NCBI GenBank assembly: GCA_018292915.2
Contig: JACVVK020000337.1
Coordinates: 542,001-606,000, forward strand
DNA from: Batillaria attramentaria
Lineage: Eukaryota > Mollusca > Gastropoda > Batillariidae
Reading direction: 5' to 3'
DNA length: 64,000 bases
Shown piece after piece: positions 36,779 to 50,734 of this stretch. Within the stretch, counting starts at the first letter, position 1. Each line of letters opens with the position of its first letter. The notes below the pieces were generated by a model. It searched no databases and was not told the DNA's origin. It worked only from the letters and a program-made list of their open reading frames with translations. The translations under genes were made by a program, and so were the position numbers.

Positions 36779-38883
36779 CTCACCTTCTCGCCTCCTGGGA
36801 GGGGGTTGCCAAGGTCACAGTAAACGATATCATCAATGTTATCAACCTTGCCACAGCTGACTGGTACAACCTAGTGATAAAAATGAGAATTAGAATCTTT
36901 CACAGTGCTAGTCAGGGTGGGGGGAAAAAAAGCAATAACAAAAAACAAAATACCAGGTACATGTAGATACAAAAACTCAAGACAATGACTGCTTCACTAT
37001 ATGTTGAAGAAAGCCATGAACCCTTTTGTGCGGGTGTCCATTGTAACGCAGAACTTAAATCACAGTACTGCAAATATGTCGATGACCCACCGACTGCACG
37101 CCGGCTTTGTTGCGGAAGCTGACACCAGGGGGCAGGTTGACATACAGTCTTGTGTTGAAGGCGTCTTCCTTCCTGTTCTCCACAATAACCATGATTTCAA
37201 GCTCCTCGCTGCGCCCGATGATGTGTGCTGCCGTGACCCTGCACAACAAATAATGATGAAACTATGTGACTGGTTAGTTTAGTAGTAATAGTAGGCGGCT
37301 CAACGGTTTGAGCGTTGGACTCGAGATCGAAAGGTCCCGGGTTCGAATCCCGACAGGGTCAAAATTTGTACGGGCCTTTTTCACGTTGCCCCACTTCCAC
37401 TGACTGTGAATAGCTGGATCTGTTTGTGTAACTTGTCCATTACAGTCAAGGATACATAAACTGTGGCCGGCCTGGCAGTCTGACTGGATTGAAAAAGTGT
37501 TCAGCTGGCCTGTACAGTTAGGGTAGTTATCCCCATCCCCCATAACCTGCCCCCTAGGGCCGTCTGCAATCACCTTGTTGTGGCGTGGATGATAAACCCC
37601 AGCTAACCAACCAACCTGGTTAGTTTCTCGTGGTGTTGGAATAACAACCAGATGTAAAGCTCTTGTCAGCCATACACTGCACCACTACTACGTTTAGGTC
37701 CGACTGTGAAAGGCATCACATGAAAATTAAAAGTGTTGGGAAGAAATGAAAAGGATCACTATTGCGTTGACAAGAATCAAGTAGACATTGAGAGGAACAA
37801 AGGTACAAATGAAATATAAAAAAAACCACCCAAATGTAAATCTGCACTCCTGTATCATAATTTTCTTCCTCCAATCACTCTGACAAACTTCAAGCTTACA
37901 CTTTCAGGGCAGGCAAATGGTGCAATTCAATCTTTTTATTTGGGCAAAAGAAACTAGTATATGAGAAAAGAAAAGAATGTCACAAAAAAATGATCAATGT
38001 TCCACTAAGTGCCTTCTATAATACATTTATTTTGTACACCGTGGGGAAACGGATCTAGAAATATTCAATCAAGTGCTTTTATCTACAACGAGAATTTAAA
38101 TTCTGACTGTCAGCTAGTAACACAATCACTGTAAATGCTGAGAAGGTATAAATTATGGCCTGCGAAAAAATTCAAACTATGAATCGGACACCTTTACAAG
38201 TTTAGATTAAATACATATTTAAAAAAAAAAAAAAAAGAAGCAGGTAAAACAGACTAAAACAACCCCTCAAGAAAACCCTTGACATCTGACGAAATGTTTA
38301 CAATACAATGTAGCAATTCTCTTGCAACTAAGCTTGCAAATAATAGGTATACCTTGATCCATTGAGGGCACTGACAGCAGCATGACATAAAATGTGTGAT
38401 ACATTAGACAAGATAGGACAGATATAAAGAGTAAGATGCAGAGAATGGATGCAGTTAGTAGAGAATTATAGTTGTGCGAACGATTAAGTTAGTTACACAA
38501 ACATCTCACATGTTCACCCCCCCCCCACCCCCCGCACACACACACACCAACACTTACGGCAAACTTCACCTATCAATCTCCTTTGAAACATCTGCAAGCA
38601 CGCACGCACACACACACACGCACCACACACGGACACCCCTGAGACAGACAAGCTTCAATTTTGAGCATTAGTATAGTTAATATGTCCGTGGTAAAGCATG
38701 TCACACAGGTGTTACCTGAACGAGACCAGCGACAAGTCAGGGATGCACTTGTTGTCTGCTCCACAGTCCTTCAAAATCTGGGCCTGGGAAGACAAGATTC
38801 ATTGTTCAAAAGTGTTCATTTTTCCTCTACATCTTGATTATATATATTCCCTGTGAATGATGTTCCAAGCTAACACATGTGTG

Positions 38884-38947
<64 letters not shown>

Positions 38948-40726
38948 CATATGTGCATGCGTGTGTGTGTCTCACTCTCTGTGTGCATGTATGTTTTGAT
39001 TTCTTTCTTGAGTGTAGTATTACAACTTCTTTTGATTTAGTCATATTAAGTAGTAGCAACAGCATGTTCTAAAACTGCCTGTTATGTCAAAACATCAACC
39101 ATTGGAAAATAAAGATTCATTTCATTTCATTTTTATTTTATATCTTCTAAAAAAGTTACCACGCAAGCAGCAGCCATATCACCTGCTTGCATGTTAATTG
39201 TCAAACAAGAATCTGTAAAACTCTTTCAGAATGTTAGAATTGACAGATAGTTTTGAGATGGTTCCACGCTTAGTAATTCAAACTCGCAAGACATCTCTAA
39301 GACAATATCATGCTGGCTCCACATTGACATTACCTCCGTGCGAACAGATGTAGGAATGTACTGGTCAAGGATCGGCTCCAAGTCTCGCCGCCGTCGTCCA
39401 CTGGGAGTTCTCTCATGAAGTTTGAAGTTGAAGTCAACTGCGATCGGGGTGAGTTTGTCCAGAAGCTCTGGCTGTAAAAGAGAGAACAGACAAGTTAACT
39501 CTAATCACTCTATGTACTCCATATCCCATCTTTCCCTACACAACCTTTGAATACAGGATCACATACACAGTCTGGTTTTCGCACAATCCAGGTGATGAAT
39601 TTCAAACACCCTGACTGCATATGCAAAAGTTGTGCATGGTAGGACCTGATACGCGGTCCTCATGCAGTGTGATAGGAGTGAACTGTTTTGCAAGGAACTA
39701 CACAAGAGAATGGATTCTGTTGTAGCTGCACACCCACATACACCACAGCTATCGTCAAATGTGTCAGGACCTTGGTAGCCATTCGGGCTACCGCCCTGAA
39801 CAAAACTGCATGGTAGCCCGAAAAAAATTCTGGAAGCCAGATTGGCTGCTAGGTTCTGATTCATCTCAGAATTCCTGATTGCCATTCGGGCTACCGCTAC
39901 TAGAGCTTTCATTTGCCTGACGGTAAATTTGGTAGCAAAAGCGAGCGGGCGAGCGCATATGATGATTGCTGCACCAATGTCCAAACGGGTAATGAATGGG
40001 ATTTCAGTTTTTGATCCTATAACCTTCAAAAGAGGGTGTACGGTGTGGCACAGATATCATTTGACATACCCAAGTGTTGATAGAAAAGGCTTGATGACAA
40101 AAACGTTTCACCTAAGACAAGTCTAGCCCAAATCAAGCAGTCTCTGATTCCAACTGTGCTGGGGACTGACATTTCTCACACAACTGCATGTTGCCCTGGA
40201 AAGTCTGCTAGAGCGAGAATATTTTTTCTTTGGAAAATTCTTGCTTGATCTAGCTGCTCAACTTGCATACACACAGACCCTAAAGGCGAGCGCTTTACTG
40301 ATCGATTTGCAAAATCATGAGGAAAAAAAACTGCAACAATGGAAATCGGTCCGAACCTTGACATAAGCGTAAGAGTTGGTACACATCATGTTCTTGTAGG
40401 TCAGCTTGTAAGTGTTGTTTTCACGAAAGCTCAGTGGATTGTTTGTGAAGAATGCTCGCTGCTCCGCCCGCGTCAGGTTACGCTGCAAAGTGTCAAGCTC
40501 CCAGCTGGCGTCAAAGTCTGCACAGAGATACATGATAGCGATAGAGATGACAGAGATACGGCATAAAGCATTATTCAGGGGCGGAGGGCAGAAACTGGCT
40601 GATGACAGTGTACTTCACGCACCATCATGTACTCAACAGCAGCACAAGCATCATCATTGAAAAACACATTAACCCTGATTGTGCCATGTTGTCGTTCTGC
40701 TGGTGTGAGTGCGTGTGTGCGCAGGG

Positions 40727-40819
<93 letters not shown>

Positions 40820-41514
40820 ATATGAGTCCTTATTAGTTTTTATCTGTTTTTTTCAGTTTTACCTGTCTTGTGTTTGGTTTAACTGTCTTTTGTGTTTTTA
40901 TGTCTTAATATGAATAAATATGTATTTTATGTAAAGCGCCTAGAGCTTAGATAAGGTTAGGCGCTATATAAATATTCTCTTATTATTATTATTATTATAG
41001 TGCTGAAGTGGTATGTCAACTGCTGAGAAAGCCTTTGAGGTACATGTAGTCTAGAATATTCTGTTCTCAGCAAGACCATGGTAAAAAGAACAGAGCTTAC
41101 AGACGAGGAACATATAGTAACATCCATGGCCCTGAAAACTGCTGACAAAATAAAGTTATAGCCAACTGTTCATTGTGAACAAATATGTAACCAGTGACAG
41201 GTCCCCCCCCCCCCTCCCACACACACACACAATGTTGTTTGAGGTTGTGGGTGTGGATTTGATTTCTATTTCTTGCGAAACAGCTTTATAGTATGATATG
41301 TACATGTACTTATATATGAACTTATTGATTTTAAATGATTAACACATAACGCCCAGTTGGTATTTTGGCTATACTGCCTTCAGAAACAGCACTGTCAGTG
41401 ACGACTGATGCAAAAAATGTACATGAGGATGTGGTGGCGACATAAAAAATTGTTCGAAACTTCTAAGAATTGTTACTTTGTGTACGAACTCTTCTTCCCA
41501 CAGACACTTTGCGC

Positions 41515-41592
<78 letters not shown>

Positions 41593-42675
41593 TCCAGTGT
41601 TTCCAATTATGCATTATAGTGTGTAAAATGCGCACAGAAATCCCCCCCCCCTCCCCAACCTCGTCCAACCACCCCCTCCTCCCCCCCAACGCACACACAA
41701 CTGACAAGCAGCAGACAGCAGAAAGGGCAAGAACAGCTATAATCAAATACATTCAATCTGTCTGGATAGTTGGTCTTGAGCGTTGAGCGTATGCCTCCAA
41801 CCACTCCTAACGCCTTTGTTCAGCTGTCATTAATGTGCACAAAATGTGCTGATATGTGTATGTTTAAAAAACCCCAGAAAACCATCAGGTAAACAACTTA
41901 CATAGTTCGTCTGGCACACCAACACCATCATACTCCAGGCAGCTGTACACCTTCATACTGAAACATATACACAGGCAAATACTGTAAATAATGCCAAGCT
42001 GGTGTAAGTACAATTAATTTACACGCCAAGTGACATATATACACTATAGCAGACTAATTCACGAACATGGAGTTAACGCTGAACTATCTATACCTGGTCA
42101 GAGGGAGGGTGGGTGGGTGTTTGGGAGTTTAATGTCCTTTTCCACCACACAGGGTGATATCACAGACGAGGCAACGATGAAAAAGCCAGCACAAATATTT
42201 GGCCCCAGCTGGGATACAAACTCACGACCCGAGCATTAGAAGTCCAATGCTCTACCATTCGACCACGCCGGCTTCCCTATACCTGGTCAGAATGTGATAT
42301 GAGATACAATACTACCCACAATGAAAACTAGCTGATGCACACCACAAATTCATGATATTCATTCCACAAAACACAAAGCTGTGTCCAAGGAATGTTGTAG
42401 TCTTTACTATTATATGTCGCTTACAGTCTTATTTTGGTCTTTTAATTACGAGGGAAAGTAAATCACCAACAGTCCGCAGTACTCACCACGCAACGCGCGT
42501 ATCATCCACAAGTGAGCATGATTTCAGTTCCAGGTTGATATCTGTTGGGTCGATATGCAGACTGGCATAAACTCGCACCACTGGTCGTGTTCTGCAGAGA
42601 GAGTGTATGGTCAAAATTTACCCACAACAAACTTTGGTATTTGCACGAGCATGTGCGTGCACACACACACACACA

Positions 42676-42734
<59 letters not shown>

Positions 42735-43906
42735 TCTTACACAAAAACACCTGCGCAACAACTAAACTGAAAAAAAAAACCCAAACAAATATATAAACCA
42801 GGAACTATTGAATGACCCCCCCCCCCCCAAGAAAAAAATAACAACCCCCCCCCCCCCCAAAAAAAAAAAAAAAAACAACCAAAAAAACATACACACATTA
42901 CTTGATGTAAAATGTCTTTTTTAAGAGTTTATTTACCAAGAGGACAAAGAAACAAAAAAGTGGGATGAAATAGAGATTTGCTCACTTGAGAAAAACGGCT
43001 CTGTCTGATTCAAAGGAACCAACAATGAGATCTGCAAACAAAAGATTGACTTTATTGTGTGCAAGTTTGGATACGTGTCTCTCAAAATAAAATGTCCATT
43101 ACAGTGAAGTTTTAGAACCCAAAGCTAACCGTCTTGTAATTCACATTTACCACAACAAAATAAAACAAGTTGGCGCCAACATGGAATTTTGGTGAAAGTA
43201 GATTTTGAGAAAAGAGCAGCAGAAAAAAATGCATTGTACACTTCTTCTACACTATTCTCAAAATCCAGTCAATTCAAAATTCCAGCATGACATCAAAGTG
43301 GAAAACAAAATTAGTTTGCACATACTCTACTCTGTATAAATGCAAAAAATCTGAACAGTACGAATTACTTGACCCCAAAAAAGCCATTCTCCAAAAAAAA
43401 CCAAAAAACCAAACAAACAAACTTATGCACGGTTAGTGCTTAAATTATCCTTTTTTTTGTTTTGTTTGAGTGCCATGGGAAAATTCACGAACATTCACTC
43501 TATACGCACCAAATTAAATTTTGGGGTGCCACATTATCAATCGGGACATTTCTGTCCACACACTTGTAGCTGACGCCTTACCAGGGTAGCGATTGCCGTC
43601 TTGGTCCCATCCACCTGACAACGAACTGCCGAATGTGGTCAGGCCAGTGTCAACCTCTTTGGCAAGGATCACCTGAACAGCAACATCCCATGAACATAAA
43701 TGAATAAAATCATTTCTACAGGCTCCATGCACAATATCCACCTGGATACAACAAGTAGGATACTGTGTGTGTGTGTACAATCAGCAAGTAGTGGCTGCAG
43801 CAACGAAAAGTACGACTTAAAGGGAATGAATGGGTAAGTGCATGGACGCTGCAAGGGAGAGAACTGCGCCTGGATGGGAAGAGTGATCACTAGATCTAGC
43901 AGTTCC

Positions 43907-43964
<58 letters not shown>

Positions 43965-46345
43965 GAACAGTGGAGGGGGGGGGGGAGACTAAAGGAAACA
44001 GAGGAGGCAAGACTGGTGAAGGCCCCCAAAGAGGGGCCATCCCACTCAGCATGTCTTTCACAGCTCCTGTACTGTGTGTACAAAGTTTCATCACAAACTT
44101 GCAAAGGCGTAAGCAACTGATCACTGCATTTTTTCACATATCATATACTGTCTGGCTGTTACGCAAAGTGTAGATGTTAAGTCCTCGCATTTGACTGTCC
44201 CAGTCAACTTTCAGGAGATGGAATTTTTTTCTGGCTTTTACCAAGAACAGTCCCACCTCACCCACTCTCACCCTCATACCCCTTCCACTCACCCACACCC
44301 CTCACCTACACACCTGTTGATGCTGGATTTCTGTTAGCAATCAATAATTGATTTTCACTTTTGTTCACTCACAAAGCACCTACCCCTGTTCATATACTTG
44401 TAGCGGAGTGGTTTTTAATGTTTTCTCGTCTTAGCTACTAGCAGGCGACGGCCAGCCCAACACCTTAATTGCATGTAAAAGGCCATTAAGTGTAAGGTTT
44501 AGGTTTCAAACCTCACGATCCCCAGCCCTTTCTGTTGGCAACATGTTACTATCTATTTCTTTGTTTGCTGCAGTTTGTTTCTGGCCATCACGACATCTGA
44601 TTCCCAAGTGAACACCCACCGCTCACAGAAGTCAGTACACTACTGTGTTGACTCCCTTATCTACCACATTCATGCACCTGCATGCTCTCCTTCACACCAC
44701 CACATACTGACCTGTGAGGCCTGTGTGATGATGCCTTTCTTGGAGCCGTGGTAGACGTATACAGCTCCTTTCCCGTCTTCTCCATCATAGGGGGCGCCGA
44801 CACCGAGATCTGCACACCAAAAACATCTCCTGTCAACGATGCCATCTTTTTTTCTTTTTTTCAGCAAAGGCAAACATGGATATTGAATCTTTGAATTCTA
44901 ACAGGTTCACTATAAACTGGTACTGAGAAACTGTAGCAACAATATAAGTTAAAACTCTTTCTGATCCTTTGAATTCTGACAGGTGCACTATAAATTAGTA
45001 CTAGCAAACTTTTTCAGCAGTGGCAAACACTGATTTTGACCTTTCCAATTCTAGGTCAAGATTCACTGTAAATTAATTGTTAAGGTTCTGAGAAACTTCT
45101 CAAAGTGGAGTATATAATCACATATTTTCACAAAGCTCGTGCTTTGGAAATCATTGCGGGTGTGGGGCTTCATTTTAAAAAGAACTAGACTCTATATAAA
45201 GAGGCCATTCCATACCATTATAGCCATCATAGTTGATGTCTCCCAAGTGTGAAAGAGCCATGCCAAAGCGAGCTCGAGATCTTTTTCCATCAAGAAGGTC
45301 ACGCTTGTGTTCTTTGAACTCAAACTGCAAACACAAACCATATTGTCAAAGCTTCTGAGTGGAAAAAAAAATGCACACGACTGATACAGACATATTCACC
45401 TGTTCAACATCATCAAGTAAAATCTGCTTTACTAAACCGAAAAGGCTTGCCAAAAAAAAAAAAAACATAAATAAATGGTTGAAATTTACTTCTACACTGT
45501 AGTGAGAGGATGTCAAGAAGTTCTTGATGGCAGCTTCACGAGTGGCATGCCCCCTAAGTAGAGATAAGGGGCAGCTGCTCTCAGCTTCTTTTTTTTTTTA
45601 ATTCATGATAAGATAATTCTTATTAATTCCTTGAGGTGAATTTATGACCAAGACAATCGTACAAAGTATAAAACTTTCAAAACACATACATTTGGGTTCT
45701 GGTAGTAGATGTACACGCGTCCCATTTCATAATTGATGCCCTCAAAATCACTGTAGAATGGAGCACCAACAATGATGTCATCTTTCCTGAAAGATATAAA
45801 CAGAGGGAAAAAAATGTGGCTTTCTGAAATCAATTGGAAGCTGTCCAGATAACAATTTAATAATAATAATAATGAGTATTGTATAGGCGCTTTACCCAAT
45901 TTCCTGAATCGGCTCAAAGCGCCGCGAACTGAACCCAACACGCACGCTCACGTGAATCACACGCATTCTCTCACACACTTGACATAAACACATTGCAATC
46001 ACGTGGTGCGAAGGGTCAGCTCAGCTATTTAAATTTCGGGATTTAGAATTGCATTTATTTTTCAAATTTGGTGAGCTGAACATTTCCAAAGCAGAGGGGG
46101 AGGAAGCCGGAGTACCCGGAGAGAACCCCCGACGATCGGCCCGAATGAACGGTGCCACATACGAGAAGGAAAAATTCTTTGCCCCGAGTGGGACTCGAAC
46201 CCCTGACCTCTCGCATTGGTGACAGGTCTCTCAACCACTAGACCACCGACCGCCCCAGTTTCCAGTTTCCTTGGATTCCACCCACAACCTTGGAGAAAAA
46301 CATCTAGACTACTCGTGCCCCTCTCCCCCATTCCTCCCTCTCCAT

Positions 46346-46432
<87 letters not shown>

Positions 46433-47276
46433 TGAGAAGAAGCCCTATCAATCTTTGCTATGAATGTGTACTTACCCGTCTCCATTGAGATCAGAAACTG
46501 CAAGAGCTGCCCCAAAGTATGCACCTAGCTGTTGAGCAGACAGAAACGGGTCACAATAAAAGAAAAACAATGATGAAAAAAAAAAGAAAAAAAGGCAGAC
46601 TTTCTTTCTTTCAACCTGTACTTGGTGGAGCCAAAACATTACAGCAGACAGCTGTGTACCATACACATGCTGGGAATTTTTCTTTTCCCAAGCAAACCTT
46701 TATGTGTGAAACATTTTTATGGCCGACAAACCATGCTGAGCATTTCGCCGGGAAATGTTCTCCATTTCTTTCAGAACTACCCAACAACTCTTCAAACATC
46801 CCTACCCCTTCCTCCTCCCCCCCCCTCCCCCCTTACCCCTCCCGCTCCAGCAGGCCAAAACTGGAACTGGGAACTACACCCAAAACAGCAGAGATGGCTA
46901 TCATTTCTGTTGACTGGACCATTTGTCATGAGTGTATGGAAACACAGATGGAAAAAACAAGAACGGAACTGAAACTTGTGAAAGAGCCTTCTGTTCCGAC
47001 TTTGTCTGGGAGGAAAAGTCACATCCCTCCACAAACAACTTGTGCGCTTTATCAACACAAGTGCACAAACATGTTCAAAGATAGTCGAGTTTACCCAAGC
47101 CGGATTTCGATCAAAGCCTTTACGTCTGCAATGCTGCAGAGGTATGAACTGGCTTGCTTGTAGTTTTATGTCTGCCCTACCACAGGGGAAAGCGATACTA
47201 GGAAACATTTACTGTCAGGTATGTGATGCAAATGCCATGGTCGACAGACAGATAAGAGAGAGAGAGAGAGAGAGAG

Positions 47277-47339
<63 letters not shown>

Positions 47340-48459
47340 CAGTGAGACAGATATTGACAACTAGCACAGAAATCCACAGCGGAAAAGATCAGTACACGTA
47401 TAAATTCAGCTCGACACTCGACAGTTAATGCCACACTATGCTCCACAAACGTGTTTTCCAGCTAGTGTTCCGATGTACGTAGCTCTTGTCAGAGTCCCCC
47501 CCCCCACCCACCCCACCCCCCCTTCTTTCTTTTGAAGGAAATGGAGTGCCCGTGACAAAAGCAATCAAACTTCTGGAGACTGAAAAATGTTATTGCAACT
47601 GTTTCATGCTTTCCTGCTGTCTGAATGTACCTGAAAAATTGATAACCCTGCCGTTTATGTTTCTACAGGTCCGTCTGCACTAATCAGCAACACGTCTACA
47701 AGAAATAAACTGATATTACCCTGACAGGCTCAGGACTGGGAAAGTCTGCAGGAAATTATGTTACAGTGAAGCCGGAGCGACCGTGCAGCAGTAACGAGAT
47801 TATGCGGACACGTGCAGGGCAGTGTATGATCTCTTTATCAGATTAAAGTGCCAAAGCACCAGTCATCTGCATGAAATTCATGGACAGGGTGGAAAGTGTT
47901 TCGCAACACTTCCTCCTCTGCATGCTACGTGATCCAATGTAACCCTGTTCCGGGTTGGATCCAATAATGAAACACGGTTCTTCGGCGCTTCATCACTGGC
48001 CACAGCACCAGCACCAAAATAGAACCAGCAGCATGTGTGCATTAATTGTGCGGCTGGAATGGCTACAGGAACTCTTCGTGGAACGGCGAGTTCCCTGTAA
48101 ATGGTATTTCTGGATCACGTTTAATTTGACACTCCCTCCCCAACCACCCACCCCTTTTCCTGGCTGGGATAATTAAACCACTTAGCTGATTCGTTGAAAA
48201 GCTTGAGCTCAATCCGTATCCGACACAATGCTTGCGAGCATGCTGTACATCGCTACGCACTTTTGCGTGCATTCACATCATGGGGTACGCGTTAGTTCAG
48301 GTGTTGTTATGATGGCGAAGCCCTCTGTACCTGAACTGGGGTAGTCTTTGCTGGCTGGAGTGATGCCAAAGTATTTGGGGAGCACACTTCCAGACACATG
48401 ACTCCTACCGGCAGTCATGGGTTTTTTTCTCTCAAAGATGGTACATGAACTTTCTCTCT

Positions 48460-48525
<66 letters not shown>

Positions 48526-48597
48526 TTTTAAGACACATGCATCTTACCAGTTAAGTTTGTTCTCTGAGTCAAAGTACATTTTTTGTCCAGTTTTGTT

Positions 48598-48664
<67 letters not shown>

Positions 48665-50688
48665 ATGGGTGTATGTGTGTATGCATATGTGCATGTTCGA
48701 ACATTTCGCATGCACAAGCATTTAAGTGCATGTACAGCCAGCAAACATGTGCTTCAGCAACGTTTCAGAATCACTGGCAAACTGCCGGTGAGGGCTGCAT
48801 GACAGAAACAAGTGCTAGCTAAATCGTATTCCACTATCCGCTTTATCCTTCATAATCTTCACACTGCCTGCCTCATCATCATTATCGCCAGCATCTGCGC
48901 ACCAAAGGAGATTGTTGACAAGAAAGCGGAAGGAAACAGGCCCTGCAACTTTTATAAACAACATATGGCTGGACCCGAAAGAGAAACCAAAAAAAAAAAA
49001 AAAAAAAAGGGGGGGGGGGGGCGAAGGAAAACAGTCATTCTTGGCTTGGATCCAAGGAAAGATACAGAAGCAAGAAACACTTAGATTGAATAATTTCATA
49101 CACGCAATGATGATTCATTGCATAGCTAAAGAACAGAGTATTATAAAATAGAGTCAATCAGATGCGCTCAGTGTACCTGCTCTCCCGTTATGTTGTGGAT
49201 GTTGGCGAGATCTTGTGTGAAAATGGCAATCTGTGAGAAAAAAAAAGAAGAAGCAACAGTTGAAGAGGCAGATCAGGGATTACACATGAATAAGCATCAC
49301 CATAGCAGTGAACAAACAATATTTTATTGTTGAATCTTGCCAGCACTTTCGCTTGGTGGTCCTGCCTCCTCTTGAAATATCAATACATTGAACAGAGCTC
49401 TGAGTTGATGAAAGTTTTGTGACTTAGTTCAGTGGAGTCTTCCTTGTGATTCAGAAAGAACCGACAGGCACACGTGAACAAAATGACACTTTTACATGTG
49501 TACGGACCGAGAAACAGATGGCAGCCCTTACGTAAGAATATTTTGCGTTGTGCAGATATTTTACACATAATTCGACATAACAGATTTCACATTACAATTA
49601 ATTTTGCAGACAAGCACTAATACCTCTTTTTTAGAGACCAGGGCCCGTATGTAAAAGTCGAGGTTAATTTAACCCACGGCTACAGGCCTAACCCAGACTA
49701 GGACAAAAGAAACCCAACAGCAAAATTAAATTTAAAAAAAGGAAGCGAAGAAAGGAAGAAAAATTCCTTCTATAACAGCTTAGCCACCTTGCTGGAATGG
49801 GCCCACTTCTTGATTTAAAACAAAACAAAACAAAAACAAAATACCCAGAAAATTTAACCCTAGAGCTAGCTTAGTTCGAGGTTAGACTCTAACCCAGGGT
49901 TAAAAGCCCTAGCCTCGACTATTACATACGGGTCCTGTACTGCCTGTGAGCTCAAAAGAAAAACAAGATAACTCTGCATCCACTTACTCATTCCATGCAC
50001 TCTGTTACAACTCTCTCCGAATCATTGGGCCAATGTTTCCACTACAAAAAGTTACACCTACCTTGCCAAGGTGAGTTGCTCCCTTTGGAATGCCCACCAC
50101 GTAATCTGCAAAAGCAGTCACCAATGTTTTCATCCGGCGCTTGCAAAAACACAGCAAAAACACAAACCCAACCTCCGAAGCGTATCTGTACCCTAGCTCT
50201 GCTTATAACGCGTGCATTTTACCCCTGCAGAAAAAGGCGGTGGGGGTATTTCAAGTGCGTGAACGTTGCCAGCAATCAAGCTAGATAAATGACTATTACA
50301 CCTTTCTCAGCCTCTGTTCACAGGGGGGGGGGGGGGGGGTGTTTGGGGGTTTAACGTCCTTTTCCACCACATAGGGTGATATCAAAGACGGGGCAACGAT
50401 GAAAAAGCCAGCACAAATCACAGGGGGGGGGGGGGGGGGGGGGGGGGAATATGGAGATAAAAATGAAAGATTAAAAAAACCAGCACAGAGGCAAATTTTA
50501 GACTGTGTACAGGCCTTAAAGTATGTGAATTACTAAAATATGTTTGTCTAGTGACGGTGAGTATAGGGTGACAACAAAATTTAGATAAGGCTTACCATCG
50601 ATTCCATCCCCATCAAAATCTCCCACAGCGCTGGCATAGCCTGCAAAATACAATTTGCAAATGTTTAAAAATACATGGCACTATGAAC

Positions 50689-50734
<46 letters not shown>

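Larger units (their letters stand above)
46529..49176 (-). other. Integrin intron 5-6
   Basis: 2.6 kb with AG/TG tracts (47256-47339), CT/TG tracts (48453-48520, 48601-48663), an A-then-G homopolymer block (48991-49022) and C-rich patches. Open frames here (for example 46519-47163 on +) show no homology. Confidence 0.6.

Noticed and set aside
37291..37366. tRNA gene (perfect B box GGTTCGAATCC)
   Set aside because: No pairing acceptor stem, and a long SINE body follows; it is a tRNA-derived SINE. The heads of SINE-A and SINE-B were rejected as tRNA genes for the same reason.
39334..39471. Assignment of the integrin to the laminin-binding (alpha3/6/7) group because of the arginine-rich loop and the Cys before GFFKR
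   Set aside because: The propeller ([16 protein letters not shown]), calf-2 ([12 protein letters not shown]) and [14 protein letters not shown] patterns fit alphaV/alpha8 better.
39559..40029. 156-codon open frame on minus
   Set aside because: Overlaps a repeated sequence (GCCATTCGGGCTACCG occurs twice), has no family match, and has the wrong context to be an integrin exon.
46519..47163. 214-codon open frame on + with a long frame on the opposite strand
   Set aside because: No recognisable domain, starts in an A-rich run, crosses C-rich low-complexity sequence, and lies inside an integrin intron.
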